A DNA stretch of 64,000 nucleotides from Cellulomonas sp. KRMCY2 (GCF_000526515.1 NZ_JAGF01000001.1:4431233-4495232), one strand, 5' to 3'; numbered from the stretch's first letter, positions 54,232 to 63,846 are shown. A program made the numbers and translations. The notes: generated from the sequence alone by a model not told the origin.

Positions 54232-54266
54232 AAGGCCGTCGTCCACTCGCCATGGACGGCGGCCTT
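54232..54266 (+). terminator. Left-end hairpin of module D
   Basis: aaggccgtcgtcca (54232-54245) pairs with tggacggcggcctt (54253-54266) with one G-T pair and a 7-base loop, 37 bases after the att core. It is equivalent to the module B hairpin. Confidence 0.65.
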
Positions 54267-54476
54267 CGTGTCTCTGCACCACCGGCCCAGGAGACGTTGT
54301 CTGGTCTTCGGGCGCGCCACACACCCACGCATGATCGCGAAGTGAAGGTGAGCATGGTGAATCCGAGCTGGTGGTCGGTCCGGTCTGCTGGTGGAGCGGG
54401 TGCGCGGCGTAGTCGGCCAGACCAATCACCGCTGCACGGGCGGCCCCGGAGCGTCCCGCACAGCGCGACCGGCGCG

Positions 54477-56093
54477 TCAGAACAGACCTGCCTGGATGGC
54501 ATACGAGGCGGCACCGGTGCGTGAGGTCTGGCCGAGCTTGGTGAGGATGTTGGCGACGTGACGGTGCACCGTGTGCTCGCTGAGGACGAGCGACGCCGCG
54601 ATCTCGTGGTTGCTCATCCCCTGCGACACCAGCCGCAGCACCTCGCGCTCCCGGGCCGAGAGCGGACCACCCGCCGGCATGCCGGCGGCATCAGCTAGCC
54701 GACGGGCACGCGCCAGGTCGTCGCCGGCGGACAGCTCGTCCAGGACCTCCGTCGCGAGCGCGAGATGACGCCGGGCCGCGGACCGATCGCCCGTCGCGAG
54801 AAGCGCCTCCGCGAGAGCGAGCCGGGTGTGGGCCTCGTCGAAGCGCAGGTCCGCGGCGCTGAACCTCCGCACCGCCTCGGTCAGCAGGGAAACAGCGGCA
54901 TCCGGTGGTGCCACGGCGGCATCAGCCGCCGAGGCGGTGGCCATCAGCGAGGGGGTGCCGGTCAGCTCCGCCGTCTGGCGCAACTCGGCCGCGAGGAGCC
55001 GCGCGGCATCTTCGTGGCCGGCGGCCTGCGCGACGAGAACGGCGGGCAGGAGCACGTCTGCGCGGGCCAGGCGACTGTCCTTCGGCAGCCACTCCAGGAG
55101 GCCCCGGATCGTCGTCCAGGCGGCCGCCGGGTCGCCGCCGGACATCTGCATCCGCGCGCGCCCCGCGATCGCGGCCGGGTGGAACTCGGCCTGCGCGAAG
55201 AGGGCCTCTGCCTCGTCGAGCCGACCCTGGCGGCGCCGCAGCTCGCCCAGTTGCACCACCGCTTCGAGCCGGGAAGCGCGGCGCGACGCCGAGAGCCGGT
55301 CGAGAACCCCGGTCAGCTCCTGTTCGGCCTCACGCCACGACCCTCGCGCCACCTGTACCGACGCATACTGGATGCGGCACACGTTGAAGAGGGGTGCGAG
55401 GTCACGTTCGGTGCAGATGGCCTCCACCCGGCGGCACCAGTCCGCCGCTCGCGTCACGTCCTTGTTCTGGTTGCAGGCCACGATGAGCCAGCAGCAGACC
55501 TTCCCCATCCACATCGGGTCCGGCACGTCACCCGACGTCGCCGCGGCCACCGAGGCATCCAGGCGCGCCATGCCCCCCTGGATGTCTCCGGCGCACGTCA
55601 TGGCAAGACCCTGCAGGGCCAGACCGACGACCTCGAGGTCTCCCAGGCCGAGCCGTCTCGCGACGGCCGACGCTCGCTCTCCGGCCAGCAACGCGCGGAC
55701 GGGGTCGTGGCCGACCTCTATGGCGAGCTCGGCCTCCCGGACTGCGTGCCAGCCGTGCTCGGCCGACTCGTCGAGCTCCTCGAGGAGCGCCCCCGCCCGC
55801 CCCCACCAGCCGAGGGCAACGGACTCACCGTGACCGAAGAGCAGGGAGTCCCACGCGAGGGCGGTGGCGGCCCGCGCCGCACCGAGCGAGTCGCCGAGCT
55901 CCCGATGACGTCGGTACGCCGTCTCGCGTGCTCCCACGCACGCGTCACCGTCGTCGAGCCACCAGGCGACCTGGGCCAACCCCTCGTAGGCGAGAGGATC
56001 CTCGGTCTCCTCGGCGACAGCCCGGAACGCGGTCCGGGCGAGGTGCCACGAACCCGCGTCGAGTGCTGACTGCGCCGACACCATGGAAGTCAT
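54477..56093 (-). CDS. LuxR-family transcriptional regulator with TPR-like repeats
   Basis: This 538-residue protein is almost entirely Ala/Leu-rich helical repeats of TPR type (residues 1-450). It ends in a LuxR/FixJ HTH (PLSAREREVLRLVSQGMSNHEIAASLVLSEHTVHRHVANILTKLGQTSRTGAASYA). There is no N-terminal ATPase (MalT/LAL) domain. It probably senses a ligand or partner through the repeats and may control the tautomerase gene upstream; that is inference. The frame is intact and long, in contrast to the broken genes around it. Confidence 0.92.
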   Translation of the reverse strand: MTSMVSAQSALDAGSWHLARTAFRAVAEETEDPLAYEGLAQVAWWLDDGDACVGARETAYRRHRELGDSLGAARAATALAWDSLLFGHGESVALGWWGRAGALLEELDESAEHGWHAVREAELAIEVGHDPVRALLAGERASAVARRLGLGDLEVVGLALQGLAMTCAGDIQGGMARLDASVAAATSGDVPDPMWMGKVCCWLIVACNQNKDVTRAADWCRRVEAICTERDLAPLFNVCRIQYASVQVARGSWREAEQELTGVLDRLSASRRASRLEAVVQLGELRRRQGRLDEAEALFAQAEFHPAAIAGRARMQMSGGDPAAAWTTIRGLLEWLPKDSRLARADVLLPAVLVAQAAGHEDAARLLAAELRQTAELTGTPSLMATASAADAAVAPPDAAVSLLTEAVRRFSAADLRFDEAHTRLALAEALLATGDRSAARRHLALATEVLDELSAGDDLARARRLADAAGMPAGGPLSAREREVLRLVSQGMSNHEIAASLVLSEHTVHRHVANILTKLGQTSRTGAASYAIQAGLF

Positions 56094-56174
56094 TCCTCAG
56101 TATGGTCGTCCCCACACCAGGCGGGCGGGCGCCCGAGGCGCCCGCCCGATCCGGCACGGCGAGGGGTGGACGGG

Positions 56175-56399
56175 TCAAACGCCCACGCCCGCCGCCAGGG
56201 CCTTGACGTCCGCGGTGGTGAGTGGGTTGCCGGCGATCCCCCAGCTGCCGCTCCGGACCTCCTCGACCACGCACCACGTGACCGGACGCATGTTCTCGCC
56301 TTCGATGCCCACCATGGCGTCGGTGAGGCTCCGGACGATCTGCTGCTTCTGGTCGTCGGTGAAGACGTTCTCGATGACCTTGACCTGGATGAACGGCAT
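56175..56399 (-). CDS. 4-oxalocrotonate tautomerase family enzyme
   Basis: This 74-residue protein starts MPFIQVKVIENVFTDDQKQQIVRSLTDAMVGIEGENMRPVTWCVVEEV. The N-terminal Pro (after Met removal) is the catalytic base of the family. GAAGGAG precedes ATG 56399. It lies 81 bases upstream of the LuxR gene on the same strand and may form an operon with it. The substrate is unknown. Confidence 0.9.
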   Translation of the reverse strand: MPFIQVKVIENVFTDDQKQQIVRSLTDAMVGIEGENMRPVTWCVVEEVRSGSWGIAGNPLTTADVKALAAGVGV

Positions 56400-57288
56400 G
56401 TCGATCTCCTTCTGTCCTGGGCTCCGCCGCTTGCGGAGCTCCTGGAGCAACTCTCGGTTCCAGGGGCAGGTCCCCGCGTCGGCAGAACCGGCCATCTCTG
56501 CCCGACGGGTCACTGGCCCGAACGGGCCAGCGCTGACCCGCGGCAGCGCAGGGTTCACCCACGTGCTCAGCACTGACCGGTCGCGCGACTCGAGGTCCTC
56601 GTCGGCGCATGCCCGCGTGAGGCCCTGCGAGAATTTCGGCGCCGGCCTGTGACGGGGTCCTGCAGGACTACTCGAATAGATCGCTGACCAGCACCTTGAC
56701 GACTCCGGGGAAGACCCCACGTTGTGATCGGCCGCAAGGCTGGTCACTCCCGCTCGACGATGACCAACTCGCTCGACGGGCGGGCACAACGGCCCGGTAT
56801 GCCGGGAACCTGCGGTCCTGCGCCGGGCAGGCACATCTCGACCGCCTCGCATCACCCACGACCCCTGCCGCTTCAGCGCGCTGTTGACCGCGTCGATGCT
56901 GCAACGACCGGACCGACTAGAACGGCCGAGTCGGGACGGAGTCCCGACTCCGAGGTCGCCCACGCCCGTTGACGCGTTCAACGCCGAAGCCACTCCAGCC
57001 CCCTTTCCCCGTCACCCCGCCCTCGCAGTGGAGTCCGCCAGAGTGGTGTACCGGTAGCTCGGTGAGGGTCAAGTCCTGGGGAGTGGTGTAGCGGTGCGGT
57101 GTGAGGCTGTGAGCCGCCGCGACGTCTACCACTGACAGCGCCGGAGAGCCCACCGTTGACGGCGTCAACAACATGCCAACGGAGCGCGGGGCGGAGCGGG
57201 CGGGACCGTCCAGCATGCCAAGGACGAAGACCACGCGTTGCCGCGAACCGGGTTCAGTCGGCACGCACTGCCCACACCGCCGAGGTGC
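56400..57288. other. About 0.9 kb of relic DNA without an intact gene
   Basis: No convincing gene is found. The frame near 56735-56880 (DDDQLARRAGTTARYAGNL) looks like a decayed relative of the HTH gene in module B. At 57114-57169 a 56-base piece repeats the last codons and downstream DNA of the RelE gene of module C (54023-54078), including its GTTGAC palindrome (57155-57169). Another dyad, gttgacgcgttcaac, lies at 56968-56982. The stretch therefore seems to hold remnants of earlier cassettes. Confidence 0.6.
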
Positions 57289-57320
57289 GTTCGGTGTTCG
57301 GGGCTTCCCGAACACCGAAC
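57289..57320. promoter_or_regulatory. Perfect 13-bp inverted repeat upstream of the AbiEi-like gene
   Basis: gttcggtgttcgg (57289-57301) and ccgaacaccgaac (57308-57320) are perfect inverted copies around 6 bases. A -10-like TATGCT (57329-57334) and the GTG start (57341) follow. This is the expected arrangement for an autorepressed toxin-antitoxin promoter; AbiEi proteins bind inverted repeats at their own promoters. Confidence 0.72.
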
Positions 57321-57340
57321 ACTTCTCGTATGCTTGACCC

Positions 57341-58377
57341 GTGGACAGCCGAGCAGACGAGGCGATCTCGCTCCTGGAGGAGGCCCTCGAGGCGGCAGGG
57401 GCGCTGACCGCGCGCCCCGAGCCGGGTGACCGTTCGGCTGATCTGGTCCTTGTCCTGGGGACGACCCGCGTCGCGGTGCAGGTCAAGCGCTGGGCGGTGT
57501 TCCCCGAGCACGCGGTCCGGGCCAACCCGGCGTTCCGTCAGCAAGAGGACCCGTCCGTGGTGCGCGTTGTCGTCGCGGACAGGATCGGCAAGGAGGCACG
57601 CCAAGCTCTCCAGGAAGCGGGTTGGGGCTGGCTGGACCTTCGAGGGACCCTGCACGTCCAGGGTCCCGGGATCCTGGTGCATGCGCAGGTGCCGTCCGCG
57701 TGGGAGCGTCCGGGCCCCCGCGATCCGCTCGCAGCGCCCGCCGGCCTCGCGGTGGCGTGCGCCATGCTGTCCAGCCCCACCGACGAGCACACCGTCCGTG
57801 GCCTGGCTCGTCGACTTGGCCGCTCGCCGAGCACCGTGTCGGAGGTTCTCAAGGCGCTCAAGGACGACTCCCTCGTCGAGGGAGCGACCAACCGGCCGAC
57901 GTCGGAACTGTTCTGGAGCGTTGCGGACGTGTGGCCCGGCAAGCGCGTGAGCCTGGCCGGCGCACCCGAGCCGGGAGGGGGCCTGTCAACGAGGCGCTCC
58001 AGCTGGGCTTCGACGACGTCGAGGGCACTGTCGGCTGGGCGCTGACGGACACGCTGGCGGCGGCGGTGTATGGCGCGCCCGTCGCCGCCCGCGCCGACCA
58101 GCCCGCCGACTACTTCGTCCCCACGGACGCGATCCTCAGGCGCGCCCGCACGCTCCTGGGCATCGCCTCAACCCCGGGTGAGGCCCGTGCCACCGTGCGA
58201 GTGGCGCCGGTTCCCGAGGTCTGCGAGCGCCGAGTCGACGCCGCGAGACGGTCCCTTGAGGAACGACCGCTCGCCGCGCCGCTGTTCGTCGCACTCGACC
58301 TCGCTCAGGACGTCGGCCGCGGTCGAGAGATCCTCAACACCTGGGATCCGCCGGAAGGGTGGGCTCGTGTCTGGTAG
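57341..58377 (+). pseudogene. AbiEi-type antitoxin gene, frameshifted once
   Basis: The first frame (57341 to about 57985) gives MDSRADEAISLLEEALEAAGAL..., a nuclease-like strand pattern (DLVLVLGTTRVAVQVKRWAVF), then a winged helix (LARRLGRSPSTVSEVLKALKDDSLVEGATNRPTSELFWSVADVW). After a G-run near 57975 the sequence continues in another frame: ALQLGFDDVEGTVGWALTDTLAAAVYGAPVAARADQPADYFVP... to QDVGRGREILNTWDPPEGWARVW and stop 58377. The two parts together look like one AbiEi-family protein of about 345 residues. A one-base error in the G-run would restore it. Confidence 0.68.
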
Positions 58378-59181
58378 CGCCGAGACGCCGCATGTCCTGC
58401 TGGTCGGCGACGAGACGCGTCGCCTCGTCGAGGCCATCAGCGTTGTGGCCGACATCTCCGGGGAGACACCAACCGTCGTGGCGGCATCGCCGTCCTGTGC
58501 CGGGTGCACAGGGCCTATCGCGCGACGTCGGACCTGGACACGCTCAGTTACCGGGACCATCGATCAACGGGCGACCTCGACACCCTGGACCGTCCGCGGC
58601 ACGCACACCGTCCCTCCTGGAGCTGCTCCGCGCCTCACCCGGCGCGGAGGCGGTCGAGCCCGCCGCAGCGAATGTGATCACGCCGAGCGGCCCGGTGCGG
58701 GTGGACGTCATCGACGTGATCGACGCGCCGGACTCCCCCGACATCGAGGACCCGACCGACCGCCTGTACGAGATGGCTCACGCCTGGGCGTTCCGGACTG
58801 CGACCGAGCTGCGCATCGACGTCCTCGGCTCCGATCGGCAGTCGACCGTCAGCGCCGTAGCGCGCGTCGCCGAGCCGGGACCCCTCGTGGCGATGAAGCC
58901 TCCAGGCGGTATTGCTGCGGTCGACGGCGAAGGAAGGCACCGACCTGCTGGAACATCGTCCACGATCCTGCTCGACCCGGTGGCAAGGGATGTCGCCCTG
59001 GCGCAGCTGGCGGGGTGCGATCCAGTGATCGCCGCGGACGCCGCGCTCCACGCACATCGATGGTTCGTCGAGCAGGTCGGCCGGACTCTCAGACTGATCC
59101 GCGCTGCGGGTGGCCTCGAGATCGGACGCGACGAGGATCGCTCTCGTGGCCGACCTCCTCGAGGCCGCGACCCGTCGATAG
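58367..59181 (+). pseudogene. AbiEii-type nucleotidyltransferase toxin gene, several frameshifts
   Basis: The start GTG 58367 overlaps the AbiEi stop. Frame 1 gives VSGSAETPHVLLVGDETRRLVEAISVVADISGETPTVV. The next frame gives GGIAVLCRVHRAYRATSDLDTLS, the nucleotidyltransferase GG and S-D-L-D motifs. A third gives LLELLRASPGAEAVEPAAANVITPSGPVRVDVIDVIDAPDSPDIEDPTDRLYEMAHAWAFRTATELRIDVLGSDRQSTVSAVARVAEPGPLVAMK, and a final shift allows ALVADLLEAATRR and a TAG. The first break falls next to a short G-run. The gene is either dead or misread. Confidence 0.65.
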
Positions 59182-59192
59182 CCGGCCCGCGC

Positions 59193-59207
59193 GTTGATGC
59201 GTCGGTA
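59193..59207. promoter_or_regulatory. Degenerate GTTGAC site, right end of module D
   Basis: gttgatgcgtcggta stands exactly where the palindrome lies in the other modules (ending 94 bases before att core 5). The left half-site is kept with one change; the right half is lost. CGCAGGTCA is intact at 59256. Confidence 0.55.
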
Positions 59208-59300
59208 CGTCCGGCCAATCTGAGCCGACGGGACGGCGACGTCCTCCAGCGTTCCCGCAGGTCAGCCGCACGAGGCTAGACGTCCCGGCGCCTCACGACA

Positions 59301-59323
59301 GGTTCGATTCCCGCCACCTCCAC
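59301..59323 (+). other. att core 5 (D/B' junction)
   Basis: A perfect copy of the 23-base ssrA end. Confidence 0.9.
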
Positions 59324-59580
59324 CGTCCTGCCCCGCGTTCGCGCGGGTCAGGTGACATCAAGGCCGCCACACCGCTCACCACGGGTCGCGGCCTTCGTGT
59401 GTCCGGCTGTTCCCTCGATTCGCACGTGAGCGCCCATGCCCTGGCACGCTCTCTGCGGCAGGCCGCGCATGGCTGGGCTGGGACTTCAGCCCAAGGCAAT
59501 CGACCTCGATGCTTGACGAACCGCTCGGCGCGCCGCACGGCCCGGAATCGCACCTGGCCCCGGTGGAACAGGATGGGTCG

Positions 59581-59883
59581 ATGAGGATCCAGCTCCTGTA
59601 CTTCGACGAGTGCCCCAGCTGGCAGGTGGCCGACGCGCGGCTGCGCGAGGCTCTTGCCGCCGTGGGCAACACCACGGACGTGGAGCGAGTCCTGGTTACC
59701 ACCGCCGACGCGGCCGAGTCGTGGGGCTTCCACGGCTCGCCGTCGGTCCTGGTGGACGGGGAAGACCCGTTCGCCGAGCCTGGCGCGCCGGTGGGCTGTC
59801 GTGCCGGCTGTATCGCACCCCTGCCGGGGTCAGCGGCTCCCCGACAGTCGGGCAGCTGGTCGAGGTGCTCGCCCCGCGGCTGA
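59581..59883 (+). pseudogene. Thioredoxin-fold gene, copy 2, with a shifted inner segment
   Basis: The start and end match copy 1, but one base is missing near 59797 and one is gained near 59875, so about 26 C-terminal residues are read in the wrong frame (GCRAGCIAPLPGSAAPRQSG). The protein would be 100 residues with a nonsense tail. Confidence 0.75.
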
Positions 59884-59924
59884 TCCGCACCACGTCGACC
59901 GCTCGGAGCGAGACGGAATGCTCA

Positions 59925-60258
59925 ATGACGACGAACCGCGAACGGGTTCTGAGCGCCCTTTCGCAAGCAACACGAGCCCTCGACGATGGCGAGCTCGCTC
60001 GACGGGCCGCCGTCAGTCCGAGGCAGACGGTGAACCAGGTCTGCAGGCGGCTCGTCGACGGAGGCCTTGTAGCCAGGGACCGTCGGGCCCGGCGGCAAGG
60101 TCGTCAATGGACTCCGCGTCCGGCCGCTGCGAGCACGATCGACGACGCCCTGTCCGCCATGCCGCGGGGCCGTTCTACCGAGCAACGAGGTCCGCCGAAA
60201 CGGCACAGGCCTCCGAAGCGACCGGTCTGCATCTCTGGGCGGTTTCTGGCGAGGAGTC
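59925..60258 (+). pseudogene. Truncated HTH regulator, copy 2
   Basis: It matches copy 1 from MTTNRERVLSALSQATRALDDGELARRAAVSPRQTVNQVCRRLVDGGLVA, then loses frame near 60076 through an added G. Confidence 0.6.
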
Positions 60259-60652
60259 CTAGAAGGGGGATGTGACCGAGACGCCGTTGACTGGGCGGCC
60301 TCGGCGAGTCGGTCGTCGTAGGTGACGATCCCTTCGAGGTCGTCACCGAGGCTCAGGGCAGCCGCAAGGTGGACGGCGTCGAGGGCTACGCAGGAGCGTC
60401 GGATCGAGACGAGCCGCCTCCTCAAAGGTCGCGGTCGTGACCGTCATGAGCGTGATCGAGTCGAGTACCGCCCGTGCCTGCACGACGCGGTCGGGGGCGG
60501 CGCGACGCACGGCGCGCAACAACTCGGTCCTCGCGAGATCGCAGGACACCGGCTCACGTTCGGCCGCGGCCAGCCACGCGCCGCAGGGCCGCCGTCTCTG
60601 CCTCGGAGACGACGAGCTTCACCAGCGCCGAGGTGTCGAGGTAGTGGGCCAC
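60259..60652 (-). pseudogene. PIN-domain toxin gene, copy 2, frameshifted
   Basis: The start (GTG 60652, MAHYLDTSALVKLVVSEAETAALR) and stop are kept, but there are indels near 60581, 60385 and 60289. No full-length PIN protein can be read. Confidence 0.8.
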
Positions 60653-60654
60653 GG

Positions 60655-60920
60655 CTAGTACCTCTCGGCATCTCTCATCGCAGCGAGCTCGTCGGGACAG
60701 GTTCGGCCCGCCTCGGGGCGGAAGCTTCCCCGATGGTGTGACGCGCGGGGCGCGGGCGCCCCCGGCGTTCAGCAGCTGCTGGAGGCGCGACGACGGGATC
60801 GCCGTCAGCTGAGCCACCGGGCGTCCCCTATCGGTGATCGTGACAGTCTCCCCGGCGGACGGCGTGGGCGACGACGGCCGAGGCGTTCTGCTTCAGCGCA
60901 CGAATCCCTACCTGTGTCAT
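60655..60920 (-). pseudogene. Phd/YefM-type antitoxin gene, copy 2, frameshifted
   Basis: ATG 60920 matches copy 1. An added base near 60859 and others near 60690-60755 break the frame before the toxin-binding tail. Confidence 0.78.
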
Positions 60921-61008
60921 GTGCTTCACTGTAGTACATCAGGGCTGAAGGTGGCATCGTCGTGCAACAAGGTCCAGGCCGACCGAGGGCTCATGCGACC
61001 GGGCCACT

Positions 61009-61023
61009 GTTGACGCCGTCAAC
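61009..61023. promoter_or_regulatory. GTTGAC palindrome, right end of module B'
   Basis: gttgacgccgtcaac ends 94 bases before att core 6. Confidence 0.72.
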
Positions 61024-61116
61024 AGATCCCGCCTCGAGCACCACCCAGAACCTTCCACGTTCCGACGTCACCGCAGGTCACCGGCTCGACCCAACACGTC
61101 CACACGCCACCAGACA

Positions 61117-61139
61117 GGTTCGATTCCCGCCACCTCCAC
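61117..61139 (+). other. att core 6 (B'/C' junction)
   Basis: A perfect copy of the 23-base ssrA end. Confidence 0.9.
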
Positions 61140-61350
61140 CCGTTGGATCCCGTCGGATGCCGTTGCGTCCGACGGGATCTGTTCGTTGACGGCCTCAGAC
61201 CCGTTGCGACCGAGGGGGCGAGCCGAGTACCCAGGACGCGCGCCGCACCCTCCCTGGAACAGTGACAGAGCCGGTACGACACATGACCGCCTGGGGGCGT
61301 GGTCGCGCTGACCGCCGCCCGTCTGGACGCCGTTGCGCACGCCTGGGCGG

Positions 61351-61820
61351 TCAGTCGACCACCGCCCAGAACCCGTTCCTCCCCCCAGCTTGCTTCGACG
61401 CGTGACCCTTCCTCCAGTTGCAGCACGCTGCAGCCCGCAACTCCGTGCGGCCCGACGTCGTCGGGCTTCGGCAAGTAGCAGGCCGCCCACTCACCGGGAG
61501 CAACGGGCAGGTCGAACCGCCCGCCGGGCGCCGAGCGGTTGCCACGCACCTCCGGACCCGAGGACGTCGGCCTCTTGGATCGTTGCGGTCGGCTCTGTGG
61601 CCACCCTCCGGGTACGCACCGAGGAGGTCCCCAGGTCCGCGTCGGAGGCCGGCAGCGCGACCATCCAGCCCTCCTCGATCGCGTCCGGTGGAAAGCCGGT
61701 GTCGTCGAAGGCCCGCATCCGCCCCCCGGCCTCGTCGTTCGCGCAGGCACCCAGCGCGCCCACGCACGCCACGAGCACGACGACGAGCGCGCAGACCCTC
61801 ACTCGACTGGTCACTCGCAT
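61351..61820 (-). pseudogene. Lipoprotein gene, copy 2
   Basis: It has the same signal peptide and lipobox as copy 1. Two added bases near 61630 move the middle into the frame reading ATEPTATIQEADVLGSGGAWQPLGA, giving a 109-residue open frame ending at 61491. The remainder (RFDLPVAPGEWAACYLPKP) is in a third frame. Confidence 0.6.
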
Positions 61821-62655
61821 GCGCCCCCGTTAAGCCGGAACCACGTCGGAACAGCAGCCGCCTCGCCGAACGGTTTGGCGCCGGCGAACCCGATGGTGAT
61901 CTCCTGACCCGCCAGGATACCGGCGTTCCAGGACAGGTTCGTGGCCGTGACCGTCGCGCCCTCCGTGGTCATGGTGGAGCTCCAGTGGTGTGCCACGGAT
62001 TGCCCGGCCGGCATCTCCCACTCAAGGTCCCACCCGTCGATGGGGTCGGTGCCGATGTTCCGGATCCAGATCTGGGAGGTGAAGCCGGTCGGCCAGTCCC
62101 CGTGCACGGTGTAGCGCACGGCGCAGGTCGGCGACTCCTCCACCGGCGGCTCGGCGACCCCCGGACCGTCAGGATGACGTCGCCGACGCCGCCCTGGCTT
62201 GCGCTGTCACCCACGGTGGCGGTGATGTGGTGGGTGCCCCCTCTCCCCGTCCGTGCGTAGCCGAGGCGCACGTAGAGCTGTTCGCCGTCGCCGTTGGTGT
62301 CACCGACCGCGACGACGACCTGGTTGCGCCCACGTCCGACGACGCGAGCCTCTGCGGCCTGCATCAGCAGGGTCCCCGACTCCTTGCCCAAGAGACTCGG
62401 CACGCACCTGCAGGTGGTTGATCTCGACGGCGCCGGGGAACGCCGCCCGAGCGGACCGGCCTACGCAGCCCCCCCACTGGACCATGCAGGAGCCCAACGG
62501 CTCCCCGCCCTGCTACGCCACCAGGTAGGTGGCCCGGCCTTCGCGGTGCTGGGCGTAGTGCGCCTCGTGGACCTCCCCGTCGTCGGCCAGCGAGATCTGA
62601 GCGCGTCGAGGTCCTCGTCCGTGCAGGGTCGGATCTCCACCCGCTCATCCAACAT
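61811..62655 (-). pseudogene. GNAT/CBM2 frame, copy 2
   Basis: It has the same amber codon as copy 1 in the GNAT part. Here the frame is continuous from the GNAT core through RTGRGGTHHITATVGDSASQGGVGDVILTVR, where copy 1 is broken. It breaks at a C-run near 62161 just before the CBM2 (61811-62143), where copy 1 is continuous. Confidence 0.65.
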
Positions 62656-62695
62656 GACGGGGACCACGGGCCAGTCCGGCTGCCATAGTGGCGCC

Positions 62696-63211
62696 GTGAG
62701 TCTCGAGCTGCGTGCCCTGCGCGCCGACGACGCAGGCGGCGCCAGGGCGGCTCACGCCGAACTCGCGGCCGAGGACTTCGCGTTCCTCCCCTTCTTCGAC
62801 GCCGAAGAGGCGTGGGACGCATACCTCGCCCGGATCACACGCCTGAGCCGCGGCGAGGACCTCCCACCGGGAATCGTGCCGTGGACCGACCTGTACGGCG
62901 TCGTCGACGGCGTGGTCGTGGGACGCGTGTCGGTGCGTCACCGGTTGACCGAGTCGCTCGAGCGCGTCGGCGGGCACATCGGCTACGGAGTGCGCCCCGC
63001 GTACCGCAGGCGCGGATACGCCACGGCCCTCCTTGGCGCCGGGCCCGCCGTGGCTCGCGAACACGGGATCGACCCGGCGCTGGTGATGTGCGACGACAAC
63101 AACAACCCGGCTCAGCAACGGTCATCGAGCGCTGCGGCGGAATGCTGGAGAACGTGGCGGACGTCGCCGACGGCAGACCCAAGCGGCGCTACTGGGTGCC
63201 CCACGCGATGA
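62696..63211 (+). pseudogene. GNAT acetyltransferase gene, copy 2, frameshifted near the end
   Basis: It is identical to the 52379 gene up to MCDDNN. Two added bases (near 63103-63107) then change the frame, giving NPAQQRSSSAAAECWRT in place of TGSATVIERCGG. Confidence 0.78.
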
Positions 63212-63276
63212 CCCGCGGCGGGTCGATCCGACCGCGGTCCGTGTCCGTCGGCCGCGTCAGGCGGCACGATGGGTTC

Positions 63277-63836
63277 ATGGACGGCTTGACCCGGCTCACC
63301 GACGGCGTCGTCGTGCTCCGGCCCCTGGACCTCGGGGACATCGCCGAGCACCTCGCCGGCGAGGACGAGGAACTCGTTCGCTGGCTCAACGGCGGACCCG
63401 GCACCCACGAGACGGTCGAGGCGCATGTCCGGGCTTGCATGGCCGCGTGGCAGGCAGGCGGGCCGACGATCACGTTCGGCATCTGCGCCGGGGTCCCCGA
63501 GCGCCTCGTGGGGACGGTGGACGCGCACCTCGAGCTCGCTGGGCTGGAGCCCGGTCAAGCGAACATCGCCTACGGGCTTCTATCCCGAGGCCAGAGGCCG
63601 TGGCCTGGCATCCCCGCGGGTTGCGCTGATGTGCACCTTCTTGGCCACCCGGCACGGTGTTCGCGAGGCGATCATCCGCACCGAGCCAGCCAATGCGGCG
63701 TCCGTCGCGGTCGCTCTCAGGACTGGCTTCCGTTTGGCTCGACGCGGCGGCGAGGGGCGAGCTCAACTGGTACGTCCGCGACCTCGCAGGGGCGTCGGCT
63801 CCGATTGCCCCGTACAGCGCCGGGAATGGTGACTAG
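63277..63836 (+). pseudogene. RimJ/RimL-like acetyltransferase gene, copy 2, frameshifted
   Basis: It matches copy 1 to IAYGL, then an added T at about 63580, further changes near 63613-63620 and an added G near 63757 break the C-terminal half. Confidence 0.78.
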
Positions 63837-63846
63837 AATTCGGGTC

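Larger units (their letters stand above)
54195..59300 (+). mobile_element. Module D: integrase-less cassette with a LuxR regulator and an AbiEi/AbiEii-type pair
   Basis: This 5.1-kb segment between att cores 4 and 5 has a left-end hairpin, a large LuxR gene, a tautomerase gene, about 0.9 kb of relic DNA and a frameshifted AbiEi/AbiEii-type pair. The right end has a degenerate GTTGAC site (gttgatgcgtcggta, 59193-59207) and CGCAGGTCA at 59256. Confidence 0.78.
59324..61116 (+). mobile_element. Module B' (second copy of B)
   Basis: It has the same gene order as B, with a left hairpin at about 59358-59393, the GTTGAC dyad at 61009-61023 and CGCAGGTCA at 61072. Its first bases after the core (cgtcctg) resemble those of module D. 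Confidence 0.85.

Noticed and set aside
57251..57285. Seventh att core (ggttcagtcggcacgcac)
   Set aside because: Only the first five bases match the core, and its distance from the palindrome is 82 rather than 94 bases.
35203..61139. CRISPR array from the recurring 23-base repeats
   Set aside because: The spacing is 1.8-14 kb, there are no cas genes, and the repeat is the 3' end of ssrA.
48993..61139. Extra tRNA or tmRNA genes at the repeated cores
   Set aside because: Only the T-arm and acceptor end are present. No 5' acceptor strand, D-arm or tag frame precedes the inner copies.
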